Shown: one piece after another, positions 55,301-61,465 of the stretch
Position numbering within the stretch: the stretch's first letter is position 1
How the letters are laid out: each line of letters opens with the position of its first letter
Origin: Lanius collurio
Lineage: Eukaryota > Chordata > Aves > Passeriformes > Laniidae
Reading direction: 5' to 3'
NCBI GenBank assembly: GCA_020086605.1
Contig: JACBWW010000008.1
Coordinates: 9,142,235 to 9,206,234 of the forward strand
Length of the DNA: 64,000 nucleotides
The notes under the pieces: model-generated
Seen by the model: the letters and a program-made list of their open reading frames with translations, nothing else
What the model was told of the DNA's origin: nothing
Database searches by the model: none
Program-made: the position numbers and the translations under genes

Positions 55301-56957
55301 CCCAATTGTGTCCTAAACTGTATATACTAAGTACCAAACTCACAAATGTAATCAACTTCAGCTATAATATTTCACCATCCTGTTTTCTCAAGCAAGATGT
55401 CTGTTAACTAAAATGTTCACACTAATTGGTCTGGTCACTGTCAGACTACACAGAAACACACAGCTCATTACAGGCTCATCTTCCCTGCTCCTCAGATAAA
55501 GAATTTGGGGTAAAAATCTCAGGTTTGTCCTACATAAACCTCTATACCCAAAGAGGTATGCTAGCACAGAACGAAGCTAAGTAGGTTACACAACTCCAAG
55601 ACTCATATTCCTTGACTTGGCCCTTTCAGAAAAGCATGTGATTGTACATAATGTTCCTTATAGACCAGCCCTCACAAGCGCTCACTGTAACCAATCTGTA
55701 GAACATAAAAATCTAGTCATTCGCTATTGGTTGAAAATCTAGGCTTAGCATCTAGCCACTAATGCTTGCATCCTCGTCAAGAGCTAAGTTTCTATTTCTT
55801 AAGTTTTTTCCACGTTATTTGTAAAGATACATTCGCTATCTCTTTTAAGGCAGAAATCTCACTGCCCTGCATTACTCATCTTAAGCGAACACTTCAACAC
55901 TCATCTGCTGTAAGAAGATGGATCTTCAGAGCCACTTTCCCTGAAATGCACCACACATCCGGTGCTTTTCATGTCAGGTAATAGCTATGCTTCACTTTCA
56001 CAACTCGAGCACTATGCACACCTCGTAGTTTACGTAACGCAGCTTCAAAGGTTACACCCTTCAGCGAAGTTACAGCCTGAGGCGACCTGTTCGGAACAAA
56101 ATCTTTCCATCACCCCAGGGGAGGGGAGGCACCACCTCACGGAACGCTTCCAGCCCGCCACCCTTGCAATACCGGCTTCCCATGGTGGGGATGAAGCGCC
56201 TCTCTGGTCTGCCAGCAGTCGCCCTGATAACGCCCGGGACACGGCGGGGCTCACAAGTCGAGAACACCGCCGCATCACAACTTCTGCCCGCGCGAATTAA
56301 CCCCGCGCCACCGCCTCTCCCCGCCCCGCCACGTGCGGACCCGGGGCGGCGTTTTCCCTGGAAACCTCTCGCGGTCGGCCCGCTTCCCGCCCTGCCCGGC
56401 CGGGCTGCGGCGGGGCGGAGGGGAGCGGGCGTAGCTCCCTCCTTCCTCCCGCATCCCTTCAGCTACCCTGTCACTTGGGCAGGATGAAGGCGGGGGCCGA
56501 GGGAGGAGCCTCCCGCCGCTCAGGTGGGAAAACAAACACACAAAGGGGCCTCGCCAGGACCCGGAGAGGGGTTTTAGTCCCTGGGCTTTTTATCTCATAG
56601 GGGAAAAAGCGGGTCCCAGAACATTCTGTCAGGGCGGGCTCCCCGCTGCCCTCCCTTCCTCCCAGGCCCGGGAGTAAACAAAAGCGGGAGCTCATAGAAC
56701 GGCACATGGGTGGAGACGGGGACCCCCGAGCCGCACAAAGGGCCGGGTCCGGGATTAGGGGGGATCCCCGTGGGTCTGCCTGGATAGGGGAGTTCCCGCC
56801 TCACCTGCTTGCCCCGGTAGAAGAGGCGCTGGCGGTCGGGGCTCACGCGGAAGGTCTCCTGGATCTTCTCCCGCAGGCTCTCGATCTTGGTGAGGCGGCT
56901 CAGGTCGTCGATGGTCTGGGTCTGGGTGCCGTCGATGGTGCGGACCTGGATCCACAT
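1186..56957 (-). CDS. UHRF2: UHRF2, 5' half of the coding sequence (six exons, partial)
   Basis: The coding join, read on the minus strand, is 56957-56805, 43278-43036, 37410-37148, 27290-27072, 10192-10083, 1372-1186. It totals 1175 nt, about 391 residues, roughly half of the usual 800-residue protein. Domain order is ubiquitin-like, linker, tandem tudor, PHD; the SRA and RING exons should lie below position 1. Family knowledge: UHRF2 is a nuclear E3 ubiquitin ligase that reads histone H3 (K9me3 by the tudor pair, the N-terminus by the PHD) and modified cytosine through its SRA domain. UHRF2 is preferred over UHRF1 because of the linker (RTNGN, PSTS.SDC), [23 protein letters not shown], and CDECN rather than CDECD in the PHD. 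Introns 1 to 5 are 13526, 5625, 9857, 16879 and 8710 bp. Every border is GT-AG and phases match throughout, which argues strongly against a pseudogene. Confidence 0.95.
2300..3957 (+). repeat. Old CR1 LINE: endonuclease and N-terminal RT region
   Basis: Decayed CR1 ORF2 on the plus strand. Around 2515-2640 the endonuclease block with YRPP is visible, followed by the linker segments near 2700-3200 ([13 protein letters not shown] at about 3065, WKQGQVSW-like at about 3130). Between 3500 and 3955 come the start of RT ([20 protein letters not shown], then the FTKGKQ and [12 protein letters not shown] blocks). Frameshifts and stops are frequent. The match stops at about 3957, where an antisense CR1 begins, and seems to resume after 4480. 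Confidence 0.75.
3965..4480 (-). repeat. CR1 LINE 3' end, antisense, inserted in the older CR1
   Basis: The plus strand reads CATAGAATTATAGAATA and then GTCCAACTCCTGGCCCTGCA, the reverse of a CR1 3' tail and 3' UTR. The ORF2 C-terminus follows in reverse (for example [12 protein letters not shown] near 4340-4380). It is 5'-truncated near 4480, as most CR1 copies are. Confidence 0.85.
4481..4697 (+). repeat. CR1 LINE RT fragment, likely continuation of the 2300-3957 copy
   Basis: Translation on the plus strand around 4580-4690 gives the late RT block ([20 protein letters not shown]), which follows in order from the RT blocks that end at 3957. The antisense CR1 at 3965-4480 sits exactly between them. 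Confidence 0.7.
4698..5845 (-). repeat. CR1 LINE, antisense, 3' end through RT
   Basis: Starts on the plus strand with the reversed tail AGAATCATAGAATC at about 4698. On the minus strand it carries a good stretch of RT between about 5860 and 5490, including [40 protein letters not shown] and [31 protein letters not shown] follows at about 5340 and the ORF2 C-terminus below 5300. Frames are broken several times. It meets a plus-strand CR1 tail head to head near 5845. Confidence 0.88.
5846..6315 (+). repeat. CR1 LINE 3' end
   Basis: Plus-strand CR1 end: the GGTCCAGAGGAGGGCCATGA block, the [15 protein letters not shown] segment, AAGAAATTCTTCTACTGTGA, then the tail AAGGTCCCTTCCAACTAAAA and ATTCTATGG. 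It may be the last part of the 2300-4697 element. 6316-8300, still in intron 5, shows no gene or clear repeat. Confidence 0.9.
8305..8818 (+). repeat. CR1 LINE 3' end
   Basis: Decayed plus-strand copy: the AAGGACATTGAGGTGCTGGA block near 8365, GAGGAGCAGCTCAGGGAGCT near 8438, the GGAAGAGGTTGCCCAGAGAA block near 8650, and the tail GATTCTATGAT at about 8808. 8819-10082 holds nothing I can name. Confidence 0.88.
10083..10192 (-). CDS. UHRF2: UHRF2 coding exon 5: tudor to PHD linker
   Basis: This short 110-bp exon encodes [20 protein letters not shown] followed by [16 protein letters not shown]. It corresponds to the conserved NDCKI...(V/I)(D/E)E..KIE(R/K)PG segment that closes the second tudor domain and starts the linker to the PHD finger. 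The acceptor TTTTTCAG/AGGTCC completes the split Gly codon. The donor is AAAA/GTATGC (phase 1), so the next codon, Arg, is shared with exon 6, giving FKRKSGPEC across the junction. That junction matches the basic linker preceding the PHD in the family. Confidence 0.94.
10193..15190. other. Intron 4 of UHRF2, proximal part: no gene found
   Basis: About 5 kb of AT-rich intron with short A and T runs. Stop-free stretches on both strands are short and look random. No exon-like segment, RNA gene or clear repeat seen. Confidence 0.6.
15330..15560. other. Isolated GC-rich, CpG-bearing patch in intron 4
   Basis: A block of about 230 bp is sharply richer in G+C and CpG than its AT-rich surroundings (for example CACGCACCGAGGTGCGGAGG near 15371). 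Frames are open on both strands, as expected from GC content alone. It could be a piece of an LTR or a retrocopy; I do not recognise it. Confidence 0.5.
16147..16210 (+). repeat. (CAAA)n and (CAAAA)n simple repeat
   Basis: Consecutive AAAC units shade into AAAAC units and an A run. Confidence 0.9.
16325..16365 (+). repeat. (CCAA)n simple repeat
   Basis: Five CCAA units are followed by degenerate CGAA units. It lies 115 bp from the (CAAA)n tract, in an unusually C/A-rich strand segment (about 16080-16400). Confidence 0.9.
17380..18900 (+). repeat. Old CR1 LINE, from endonuclease end towards the 3' end
   Basis: Strongly decayed plus-strand CR1. The end of the endonuclease domain is seen near 17440-17600 (AACCCAGGGAATTTCTGGAG, then GATGGAGTTCAGAATCC). 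The linker near 17790-17990 reads [20 protein letters not shown] and [21 protein letters not shown] late ORF2 part follows near 18470-18850. Internal RT segments appear deleted. Confidence 0.75.
19830..20560 (-). repeat. Ancient CR1-like LINE fragment, antisense
   Basis: On the plus strand, segments such as AGACTGAAATAAAGCTGACT and GCCTTTCTCCAGTTGAAAGG (about 20470-20540) resemble the reversed RT region of old CR1 families. The 19840-20200 part resembles the reversed 3' half. Divergence is high, so the family is uncertain. Confidence 0.5.
21284..22015 (-). repeat. Young CR1 LINE, antisense, 5'-truncated
   Basis: Begins on the plus strand with the reversed tail ATAGAATCATAGAACGGTTG and AAAGGGACCTTAAAGATCAT. 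It continues through the 3' UTR and the ORF2 end, stopping at about 22015. The segment 21840-22000 is nearly identical, in reverse, to 46060-46210. It contains a pentanucleotide expansion at 21801-21835. Confidence 0.92.
21801..21835 (+). repeat. (GCAGA)n pentanucleotide repeat inside a CR1
   Basis: Seven near-perfect GCAGA units (one reads GCACA). The matching place in the CR1 at 46.2 kb has only two or three units. Confidence 0.9.
22260..27060. other. Intron 4 of UHRF2, distal part: no gene found
   Basis: AT-rich intron without clear repeats or coding signals. 25040-25200 is an extreme A+T tract. Confidence 0.6.
25040..25195. repeat. AT-rich low-complexity tract
   Basis: About 155 bp made almost only of A and T, with many ATAT and TATTA words. 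Confidence 0.85.
27072..27290 (-). CDS. UHRF2: UHRF2 coding exon 4: second tudor domain
   Basis: This 219-bp exon completes the split Glu codon and then reads [40 protein letters not shown] and [20 protein letters not shown], continuing to KILLG. It is the second tudor domain of the tandem pair, packed against the first to form the H3 binding groove. [18 protein letters not shown] is diagnostic of UHRF2; UHRF1 has IIKW.DL.VGQVVMLNYN. The acceptor is TTTTCAAG/GTACCC and the donor CTGGG/GTAAGA (phase 2, split Gly codon). The unspliced frame runs straight into TAA, which supports this donor. Confidence 0.96.
27291..37147. other. Intron 3 of UHRF2: almost free of recognisable repeats
   Basis: 9857 bp of AT-rich sequence with A runs (18 A at 27509-27526, a similar run near 35812) and a short G-rich tract at 28383-28401. 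No CR1, LTR or RNA gene recognised. One 150-codon open frame on the minus strand (33527-33979) is treated as probably non-coding. Confidence 0.65.
37148..37410 (-). CDS. UHRF2: UHRF2 coding exon 3: first tudor domain
   Basis: The exon encodes about 87 residues, starting [20 protein letters not shown] and ending YHIKYDE, plus two bases of a split Glu codon. This is the first half of the tandem tudor module that recognises H3K9me3. The aromatic cage residues known from UHRF1 can be seen: Phe in GAWFEAH and two Tyr in the YHIKYDEY segment. The acidic residues of the VDARD and FEA segments are kept. Between them is a hydrophilic insert of about 50 residues (KRTNGNLN...[10 protein letters not shown]) with the length and pattern typical of UHRF2 and unlike UHRF1. 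The acceptor is CTTTTAG/ATAAATG and the donor GATGA/GTAAGT (phase 2). Confidence 0.96.
38972..39318 (+). mobile_element. Probable solo LTR (avian ERV) in intron 2
   Basis: The block starts TGTTGCAGTGGACC and ends GGGGCTGCACA, so it has TG...CA ends. It is much more GC- and C-rich than the flanks and contains CATAAAGGAGGTTTGAGCTG, which looks like a polyadenylation/R region, followed by a CTTCTCAACTTCTGCTTCTG U5-like segment. It follows directly on a (CAAA)n tract at 38942-38966. No convincing target-site duplication was seen. Orientation and class are uncertain. Confidence 0.5.
41150..42390 (-). mobile_element. Probable solo LTR with embedded minisatellite, intron 2
   Basis: Read on the minus strand, a distinct block starts near TGTAGGGAATGGCAGC (about 42390) and ends near GCTACGCTGTACA (about 41156), giving short TGTA...TACA inverted ends. 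A canonical AATAAA at 41348-41343 is followed by about 180 bp that would be R/U5. No internal retroviral sequence is attached. Flanking target duplications were not evident, so the borders are approximate. Confidence 0.45.
41469..41592 (+). repeat. 20-bp minisatellite, six degenerate units
   Basis: Units start at 41469, 41489, 41509, 41529, 41549 and 41569. The first five are exactly 20 bp and the last is 24 bp. The shared pattern is nnATnnACAnnAATAAATAT, with the end of each unit (ATAAATAT or close) best conserved. Confidence 0.85.
43036..43278 (-). CDS. UHRF2: UHRF2 coding exon 2: end of ubiquitin-like domain and linker
   Basis: The exon encodes 81 residues. The first 22 ([21 protein letters not shown] and on) complete the ubiquitin-like fold and follow directly from the exon 1 GKQ. 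About 40 residues of Ser/Thr/Asn-rich linker follow, with a basic KNKVKK segment and a PSQPSTSS patch. The last part, [10 protein letters not shown], leads into the first tudor domain. The acceptor is TTTTTGACAG before CTAGAAG, and the donor is AAG/GTATGT. Both borders are phase 0. The linker diverges most from human UHRF2 but keeps its QPSTS...LIDPG pattern, which UHRF1 lacks. Confidence 0.95.
43279..45470. other. Intron 1 of UHRF2, first part: nothing recognised
   Basis: AT-rich intron upstream of exon 2 in gene direction, with no clear repeats or coding segments. Confidence 0.6.
45480..45600 (+). repeat. CR1 LINE 3' tail fragment
   Basis: Contains the typical end GGTTGGACCTCCAGAGGTCC followed by CTTCCAATCCTAAAGAGTCTG. 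Only about 120 bp remain. Confidence 0.65.
45710..46745 (+). repeat. CR1 LINE, about 1 kb, RT end to 3' tail
   Basis: Plus-strand copy starting in late RT (GTGGCGTCCCTCAGGGTCCA at 45788, then the FADD-like region near 45880). It runs through the C-terminal ORF2 (46040-46650) to the tail CATTCTATGATTCCATGAT at about 46743. It belongs to the same subfamily as the copy at 21284-22015. Confidence 0.92.
46750..51960. other. Intron 1 of UHRF2, middle part: nothing recognised
   Basis: More than 5 kb of AT-rich sequence; scattered short open frames look random. Confidence 0.6.
51970..52066 (+). repeat. CR1 LINE 3' tail fragment
   Basis: GGATGTCCTGTGCAGGACTA is followed by GGGTCCCTTCCAATTCAGCA and TATTCTGTGATCCTGG, the end of a CR1. 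Only about 100 bp remain. 52067-56060 shows nothing else recognisable. Confidence 0.75.
56805..56957 (-). CDS. UHRF2: UHRF2 coding exon 1: start codon and most of the ubiquitin-like domain
   Basis: This exon encodes 51 residues, beginning [10 protein letters not shown] and ending QRLFYRGKQ, the hallmark N-terminus of UHRF proteins with the ubiquitin-fold beta hairpin and helix. The ATG is at 56957-56955, preceded by ACC (A at -3), a good vertebrate start context. No upstream in-frame extension resembles the family. The exon ends CAG and is followed by GTGAGG, a strong donor, in phase 0. It lies in a CpG island. The central stretch, [15 protein letters not shown], looks closer to mammalian UHRF1 than to mammalian UHRF2 as I remember them, although the later exons are clearly UHRF2. 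Confidence 0.95.
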
Positions 56958-57373
56958 GGTGCACGCCCTCCCGCCCGCTCGGCCGGCCGGGGGCAAAGGG
57001 AGGGACACCCGGGCAGGAGGTGGGAACGGGGTCTGCTCGGCAGGTGAGCGCCCGCGGCGTGGGAGGTGCGGAGGGGGGCGTACGTTCCCCCGCTCTTTGT
57101 TCGGCCTGGTGGGGAAGAAATTTCAAACCCCACGGAGCGAGCGCGACCCTCCCGCCCGCAATCCGGGCCGCCCGTCCCGCTCAGCGGGGCGCGGGAGAGG
57201 AAGGGGGAGCCGAGCGGATCCCACGGCGCTCCCCGATCCCGCCGAGGCAGCCCGGGGTCGCGGCGGGTCCCGGCAGGGCGGCGGCGGGCAGGGCTATGGG
57301 GATGCGCCGGGAGCCATCGCCCGGCCCGGGCACTGTTTACCGGGGAGCGCGGCCGCGCTCACATGGAGGTCAC

Positions 57374-57381
57374 GGCGCCAA
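57374..57381 (-). promoter_or_regulatory. E2F-like site (TTGGCGCC on the minus strand)
   Basis: GGCGCCAA on the plus strand reads TTGGCGCC on the gene strand, close to the E2F consensus TTTSSCGC. It lies 7 bp from the TCTCGCGAGA palindrome. UHRF-family genes are linked to the cell cycle, so an E2F input is plausible but inferred from one short match. Confidence 0.35.
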
Positions 57382-57387
57382 CGCCGA

Positions 57388-57397
57388 TCTCGCGAGA
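57388..57397. promoter_or_regulatory. TCTCGCGAGA palindrome (CGCG-box / BANP-type motif)
   Basis: A perfect 10-bp palindrome, TCTCGCGAGA, lies 431 bp upstream of the UHRF2 ATG. From established knowledge, this element occurs in CpG-island promoters, drives strong and often bidirectional transcription, and is bound by BANP in a methylation-sensitive way. Use of this copy is inferred. Confidence 0.6.
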
Positions 57398-57548
57398 GCG
57401 CCCGGCCGCGGCCGTGCAGACAGCACGGTGGGGCGGGGGAGCGAGGTGGGCACGCGGTACCACCACGCCCCCTCCCGGCGCGCGCGGCGCCGCCCGCTCC
57501 GCCCCGCCCCGCGCGCTGTGGTCGGCCGGCGCGAGGCCTGCGGGGGGA

Positions 57549-57938
57549 NNNNNNNNNNNNNNNNNNNNNNNNNNNNNNNNNNNNNNNNNNNNNNNNNNNN
57601 NNNNNNNNNNNNNNNNNNNNNNNNNNNNNNNNNNNNNNNNNNNNNNNNNNNNNNNNNNNNNNNNNNNNNNNNNNNNNNNNNNNNNNNNNNNNNNNNNNNN
57701 NNNNNNNNNNNNNNNNNNNNNNNNNNNNNNNNNNNNNNNNNNNNNNNNNNNNNNNNNNNNNNNNNNNNNNNNNNNNNNNNNNNNNNNNNNNNNNNNNNNN
57801 NNNNNNNNNNNNNNNNNNNNNNNNNNNNNNNNNNNNNNNNNNNNNNNNNNNNNNNNNNNNNNNNNNNNNNNNNNNNNNNNNNNNNNNNNNNNNNNNNNNN
57901 NNNNNNNNNNNNNNNNNNNNNNNNNNNNNNNNNNNNNN
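57549..57938. other. Assembly gap (390 N) in the CpG island
   Basis: A run of 390 N lies inside the GC-rich promoter. The 15 bases before it (57534-57548, AGGCCTGCGGGGGGA) are repeated exactly just after it (57939-57953). Translations crossing this gap are meaningless. Confidence 0.99.
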
Positions 57939-58592
57939 AGGCCTGCGGGGGGAAGGGGTTGGCGCGCGCCGGGCGGGCGGCACGCGCGGCTTTGAGGGCT
58001 CTGAGGGCCCCGGGCAGACGGGACCGGCAGCGCCGCAGCGGCCGTGGCCGCCCGGAGAAGGGGCCGCCAGAGAAACCCAGGCCCCAGCGCTTCCTAGGAC
58101 TTAAAGCTGCGTGTCTCTACCGCAAGGATACGTACTAATCCTGGATGTGGGTAGAAATACGGGACGAGACTAGAGAAGGCAAGCTTCATTTACACTGCGA
58201 ACCTGGTGTGCATTTGGCTCTCCGTGTTTTTTTGCATCGGGTAATTCTTCAAATTAACACCAGGCAAATCTGGAGTTACGTAGCTGTTGTGGGCTAGCCC
58301 TAGTAGGCAGCTGGGCCTCACACGTTCCCTTGATCACTGTCACAGGAAGGTGGAGAACATAGAACGTTAAAAGTGAGAATATGGCCATCTAAATAAAACC
58401 AGTTTAGAAGGTAAAACCAAAAGTTGTGCATACAAACCAAAATGAGGAAATATTTCAATACGTAAAATTGACAGATGTGCATTTCCACAAAACCAGAGCT
58501 TTGTCATGTTTAAAGGTCACTTAGGAACAAGGACCTTAACTCCTAACAACCTGTACTTTCTCCTTCTTATCCCAGCTCTCATTGCTGAGCAT

Positions 58593-58669
58593 GATGCCAA
58601 GTGGTTTGGGAGGTCACGAGCCTTCCCCCAAGATGCCAAGTGGTTTGGGAGGTCACAAGCCTTCCCCAC
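58593..58669 (+). repeat. 39-bp tandem duplication
   Basis: GATGCCAAGTGGTTTGGGAG and the following bases occur twice with a period of 39 bp (starts at 58593 and 58632). Apart from one mismatch (CACGAG versus CACAAG), the copies are identical to near the end of the second one. It lies about 480 bp outside the CpG island. Confidence 0.92.
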
Positions 58670-58911
58670 TGGTTCCCTTCCTAGCTTTGTGAACTCCTCC
58701 AGCCTACTTACTGGCAATGTTGCCCAAATACGGGTTCTTTTATCTGTTGTGTAAGAAGTCGACCCGTATGGGATATTTATTTAATTTTTGTGCAGAGGTG
58801 AACCCAGAAAGCCAGCTACAGTCAGGCTGCATATTTCTACTTTGATAACACAGAAGTACAAACCTAATTTCTAATTATATGCCTATTTAATAGCTATTGA
58901 ACTCAAAGAAG

Positions 58912-59140
58912 GAAAATTTAGGTTAGATATACAGAAGAAATTCTTTACTGTGGGGGTGATGAGACGGAATAACAGGTTGCCCAGAGAAGTGGATACTCCA
59001 TGCCTGGAAGTGTTCAAGGCCAGGTTGGATGGGACATTGAGGAATAGTGGAAGTGCCCTTGCCCATCATGGGGAGATTAAAACTAGATAGTCTTTAAAGG
59101 CCCTTCCAAACCTAGCCATTCTGTGATTTCTACGATCTTT
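58912..59140 (+). repeat. CR1 LINE 3' end
   Basis: AAGAAATTCTTTACTGTGGG, GTTCAAGGCCAGGTTGGATG and the tail GGCCCTTCCAAACCTAGCCA then TTCTGTGAT mark the last 230 bp of a plus-strand CR1. Confidence 0.92.
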
Positions 59141-60500
59141 TTCTCATTTTGATATAAAGGTACAATGTATTTTAAATTTACTGATCGTGTTCAGCGTGTG
59201 AGGGTCTTCAGCTGGAGGTAGTAGCCTAAGCTTTAGAGATGTGATTTTCATGTCATGATGAGCTAAGATCATCTAAAGGACATGGGTTTAGTTGATTATG
59301 CTAACTCAAGTAGAATTTATGGTATACTGCCAGATACAATTTTCTACATATCTGAGTCTTTACGGTAATTGTTGTTCTCAGTTATCCACTCTACAAAATC
59401 TTTTCCTTAAATCATTCACCATTCATGATTTCTCTCCTTTGAGACTTAAATATCTCAATCTGAATGTGAGACCATTTGAGCCTCATTTGTTATACCAAAA
59501 AAGATCTCTTGTTTTCTCTCAAATTCCAAGGAATTTTCCCACACCAGCAAGTCCCACTGTATCTTTTCTCTTGTAATTACAGTAGTATTCCTCTTACTGT
59601 TCTTCATATTCATAAAATTTGAGAATCATTTAGCCTTTATACTAGCCATCATCATTATTGGCATGTTCTAGAAAGTACATTTTTCATGCTTCCATATGTA
59701 TATGTATACACTGTAAGACGCAATGAACAATAAGTACCCTTAGTAAAAGGATAAATAATCAACATAATTGTTTCAACTACCCTGTATTTTGGTAACCATA
59801 AAGTTAGCCAAGACAAATCTGCTCCTGTATATTTTGTTTATCTCCTGAGATATCTATGCTACTGATCAATTTTCTCTTCAATTAACAGCAAGTTCTCAAG
59901 TAAGTGGAAACAACACATCCCTTTAAAGTCTTACACCTGTGATTGCAGTAACAAATAGCCTATAGCTGCTCTGTTCTCATAGCTTCATGTACTTGGGCCA
60001 TTTCTGCACCTAAGGCAGCTAGGGCCTGTCAGGTAAAGTTTATGCTTTTTACCATGTTACATGTGAGTCACTTAAAGAGTGTGGTAACTCATTTCCACCC
60101 CTGCTCCTGGAGTCAAGAGGACACTTCATTTAGGCTCTGCAGGCTAAAAAGAACAACTTCCAGCTCACAGTTCAGATCCATCTGATATATCTCTCTCCTT
60201 GGTCTACACAATTCCTTTTTAAATTCTTCATCAAAATCTGCCTCTGGTGGCATAAATGCATGGGCTGCCTGTGACATCTGCCAAGATATACAGATAAACT
60301 CTGTGGTTGCACATCAAAAGGGTAGAGCCACATGTGCCTTTGCAGAGCTGACCTCTTCTGTTATGTTATAGCCTAGGGGCACCAGGAGGCTGGTGAGGTT
60401 TTTGCTGCTGTTCATGCAATTTACAAACCATACACACCTCTCTGCTGGGAAGGATCCCTTCCCCTTCAACCCTACTGAGGGGAAAGTTACTTTCATTCTC
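59141..60500. other. Intergenic: no gene found
   Basis: AT-rich to about 59900, then more mixed sequence. 60050-60300 is somewhat less AT-rich and unassigned. No coding or RNA gene signals are convincing. Confidence 0.55.
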
Positions 60501-60512
60501 AATTTAGGCTGC

Positions 60513-60662
60513 AGAGTTTGGCAGAGACTTCTGCAGCTCAACAAAGGGAAATGCAGGGTTCTGCACCTGGGGAGAAATAACCCTGTGCACCATTGCAGGC
60601 TGGGGGCTGGCCTTCTGGAAGGCAGCTCTGAGGAGAAGGAGCTGTGGATCCTACTGAACAAT
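60513..60662 (+). repeat. CR1 LINE internal fragment next to the provirus
   Basis: Plus-strand ORF2 segment corresponding to LNKGKCRVLHLGRNNPVHHC. It breaks off near 60662, a few dozen bases before the retroviral LTR, so the retrovirus may have inserted into or beside a CR1. Confidence 0.8.
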
Positions 60663-60704
60663 TTTTACCAAAAATTTTTAAAAATAAAAACTCCTTAACA
60701 CCAT

Positions 60705-61129
60705 TGTAGCATTAAGAAACAGGCATTCTCTATTCAGACAGATGCACAAACAGATGTCTTCTAAGGTATTGTGCAAGCTGAGTGCAGGGAAAGCTCCTCT
60801 TTATATACTATATTTATCATAATATTAATTGATTTTTCCAGAATAACAATACATATGATAATAATTTCTCTGAATTCATTCATATATGTTCCCTGCCCTT
60901 TACACTTGTGGTCTTCTATCCTGGGGGTCTCTTTGGTTGTCTGTGGTGGTCAGTGAGCCCAAAGTCACACCTGACCACCCAGTGAACTGGTAAAAGTTGG
61001 CCCAACTGGGTTGATTGCTTTTCAGTTCTTCTTCCTACAGAATAAGTATTATGCAGTTCCATCGGCCAGTGATTTTTGAAGAATAGGCATTGTATTAACT
61101 CACAAGTACAAATGATTTTTCATCTCGCA
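60705..61129 (-). mobile_element. 3' LTR of a degraded endogenous retrovirus
   Basis: The upper edge is set by a polypurine tract (61131-61146) followed on the minus strand by TGCGAGATG. The lower edge is placed at a CA near 60705, giving about 425 bp with TG...CA ends. A TATA-like TATATAAAG lies at 60807-60799 in the right position for a U3 promoter. No perfect AATAAA was seen in this strand downstream. The boundaries are inferred. Confidence 0.65.
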
Positions 61130-61130
61130 A

Positions 61131-61146
61131 CTTTCCCTCCCTTTGA
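61131..61146 (-). other. Retroviral polypurine tract
   Basis: The minus strand reads TCAAAGGGAGGGAAAG immediately before the putative LTR start. This is the expected primer site for plus-strand DNA synthesis in the former provirus. Confidence 0.65.
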
Positions 61147-61465
61147 GGCTTGAGAAGCTTGTCTTCCCTTCAAGCTTTCATAAGCCCTGCTTTGCTCTTT
61201 TACTCACATTATATAAGATCCTTGTGTTGCATGAGAAACCATGTTTTTAAAGCAGCTTAAAGCAAATATCATAATCACAATTATTAATATGGTCATAATT
61301 ATACTTTGCAAAAGTGAGGCCAGCTAGTCAGAGAAAATACAAGTCCTTTAAATATGTTATTCAACCAGTTACTTTCTAATCCTGCCCCTAATTGTCTGCT
61401 ATATGCAACAATATTATCTTCTCTATCTGATAATCCCATTATGGAGTAACTTTTGGAATGTGCTC

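Larger units (their letters stand above)
56070..58115. promoter_or_regulatory. CpG island spanning the UHRF2 promoter, exon 1 and start of intron 1
   Basis: Base composition changes abruptly from AT-rich intron to very GC- and CpG-rich sequence at about 56070 and back again near 58115. The island covers the start codon at 56957. It contains several GC boxes, for example CCGCCCCGCCCC at 57499-57510, and no TATA box at a sensible distance, as expected for a housekeeping-type promoter. Transcription on the minus strand probably starts above 57000, but the exact start cannot be read from sequence. A 390-base gap interrupts the island. Confidence 0.85.

Noticed and set aside
1186..56957. UHRF1 instead of UHRF2
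   Set aside because: The first tudor insert, second tudor wording and the CDECN PHD sequence match UHRF2, even though the first exon has UHRF1-like residues.
56887..58104. Very long open frames (up to 405 codons) through the promoter, on both strands
   Set aside because: They cross 390 N, are Arg/Pro/Gly/Ala-rich as any GC-rich CpG island would be, and overlap UHRF2 exon 1 antisense.
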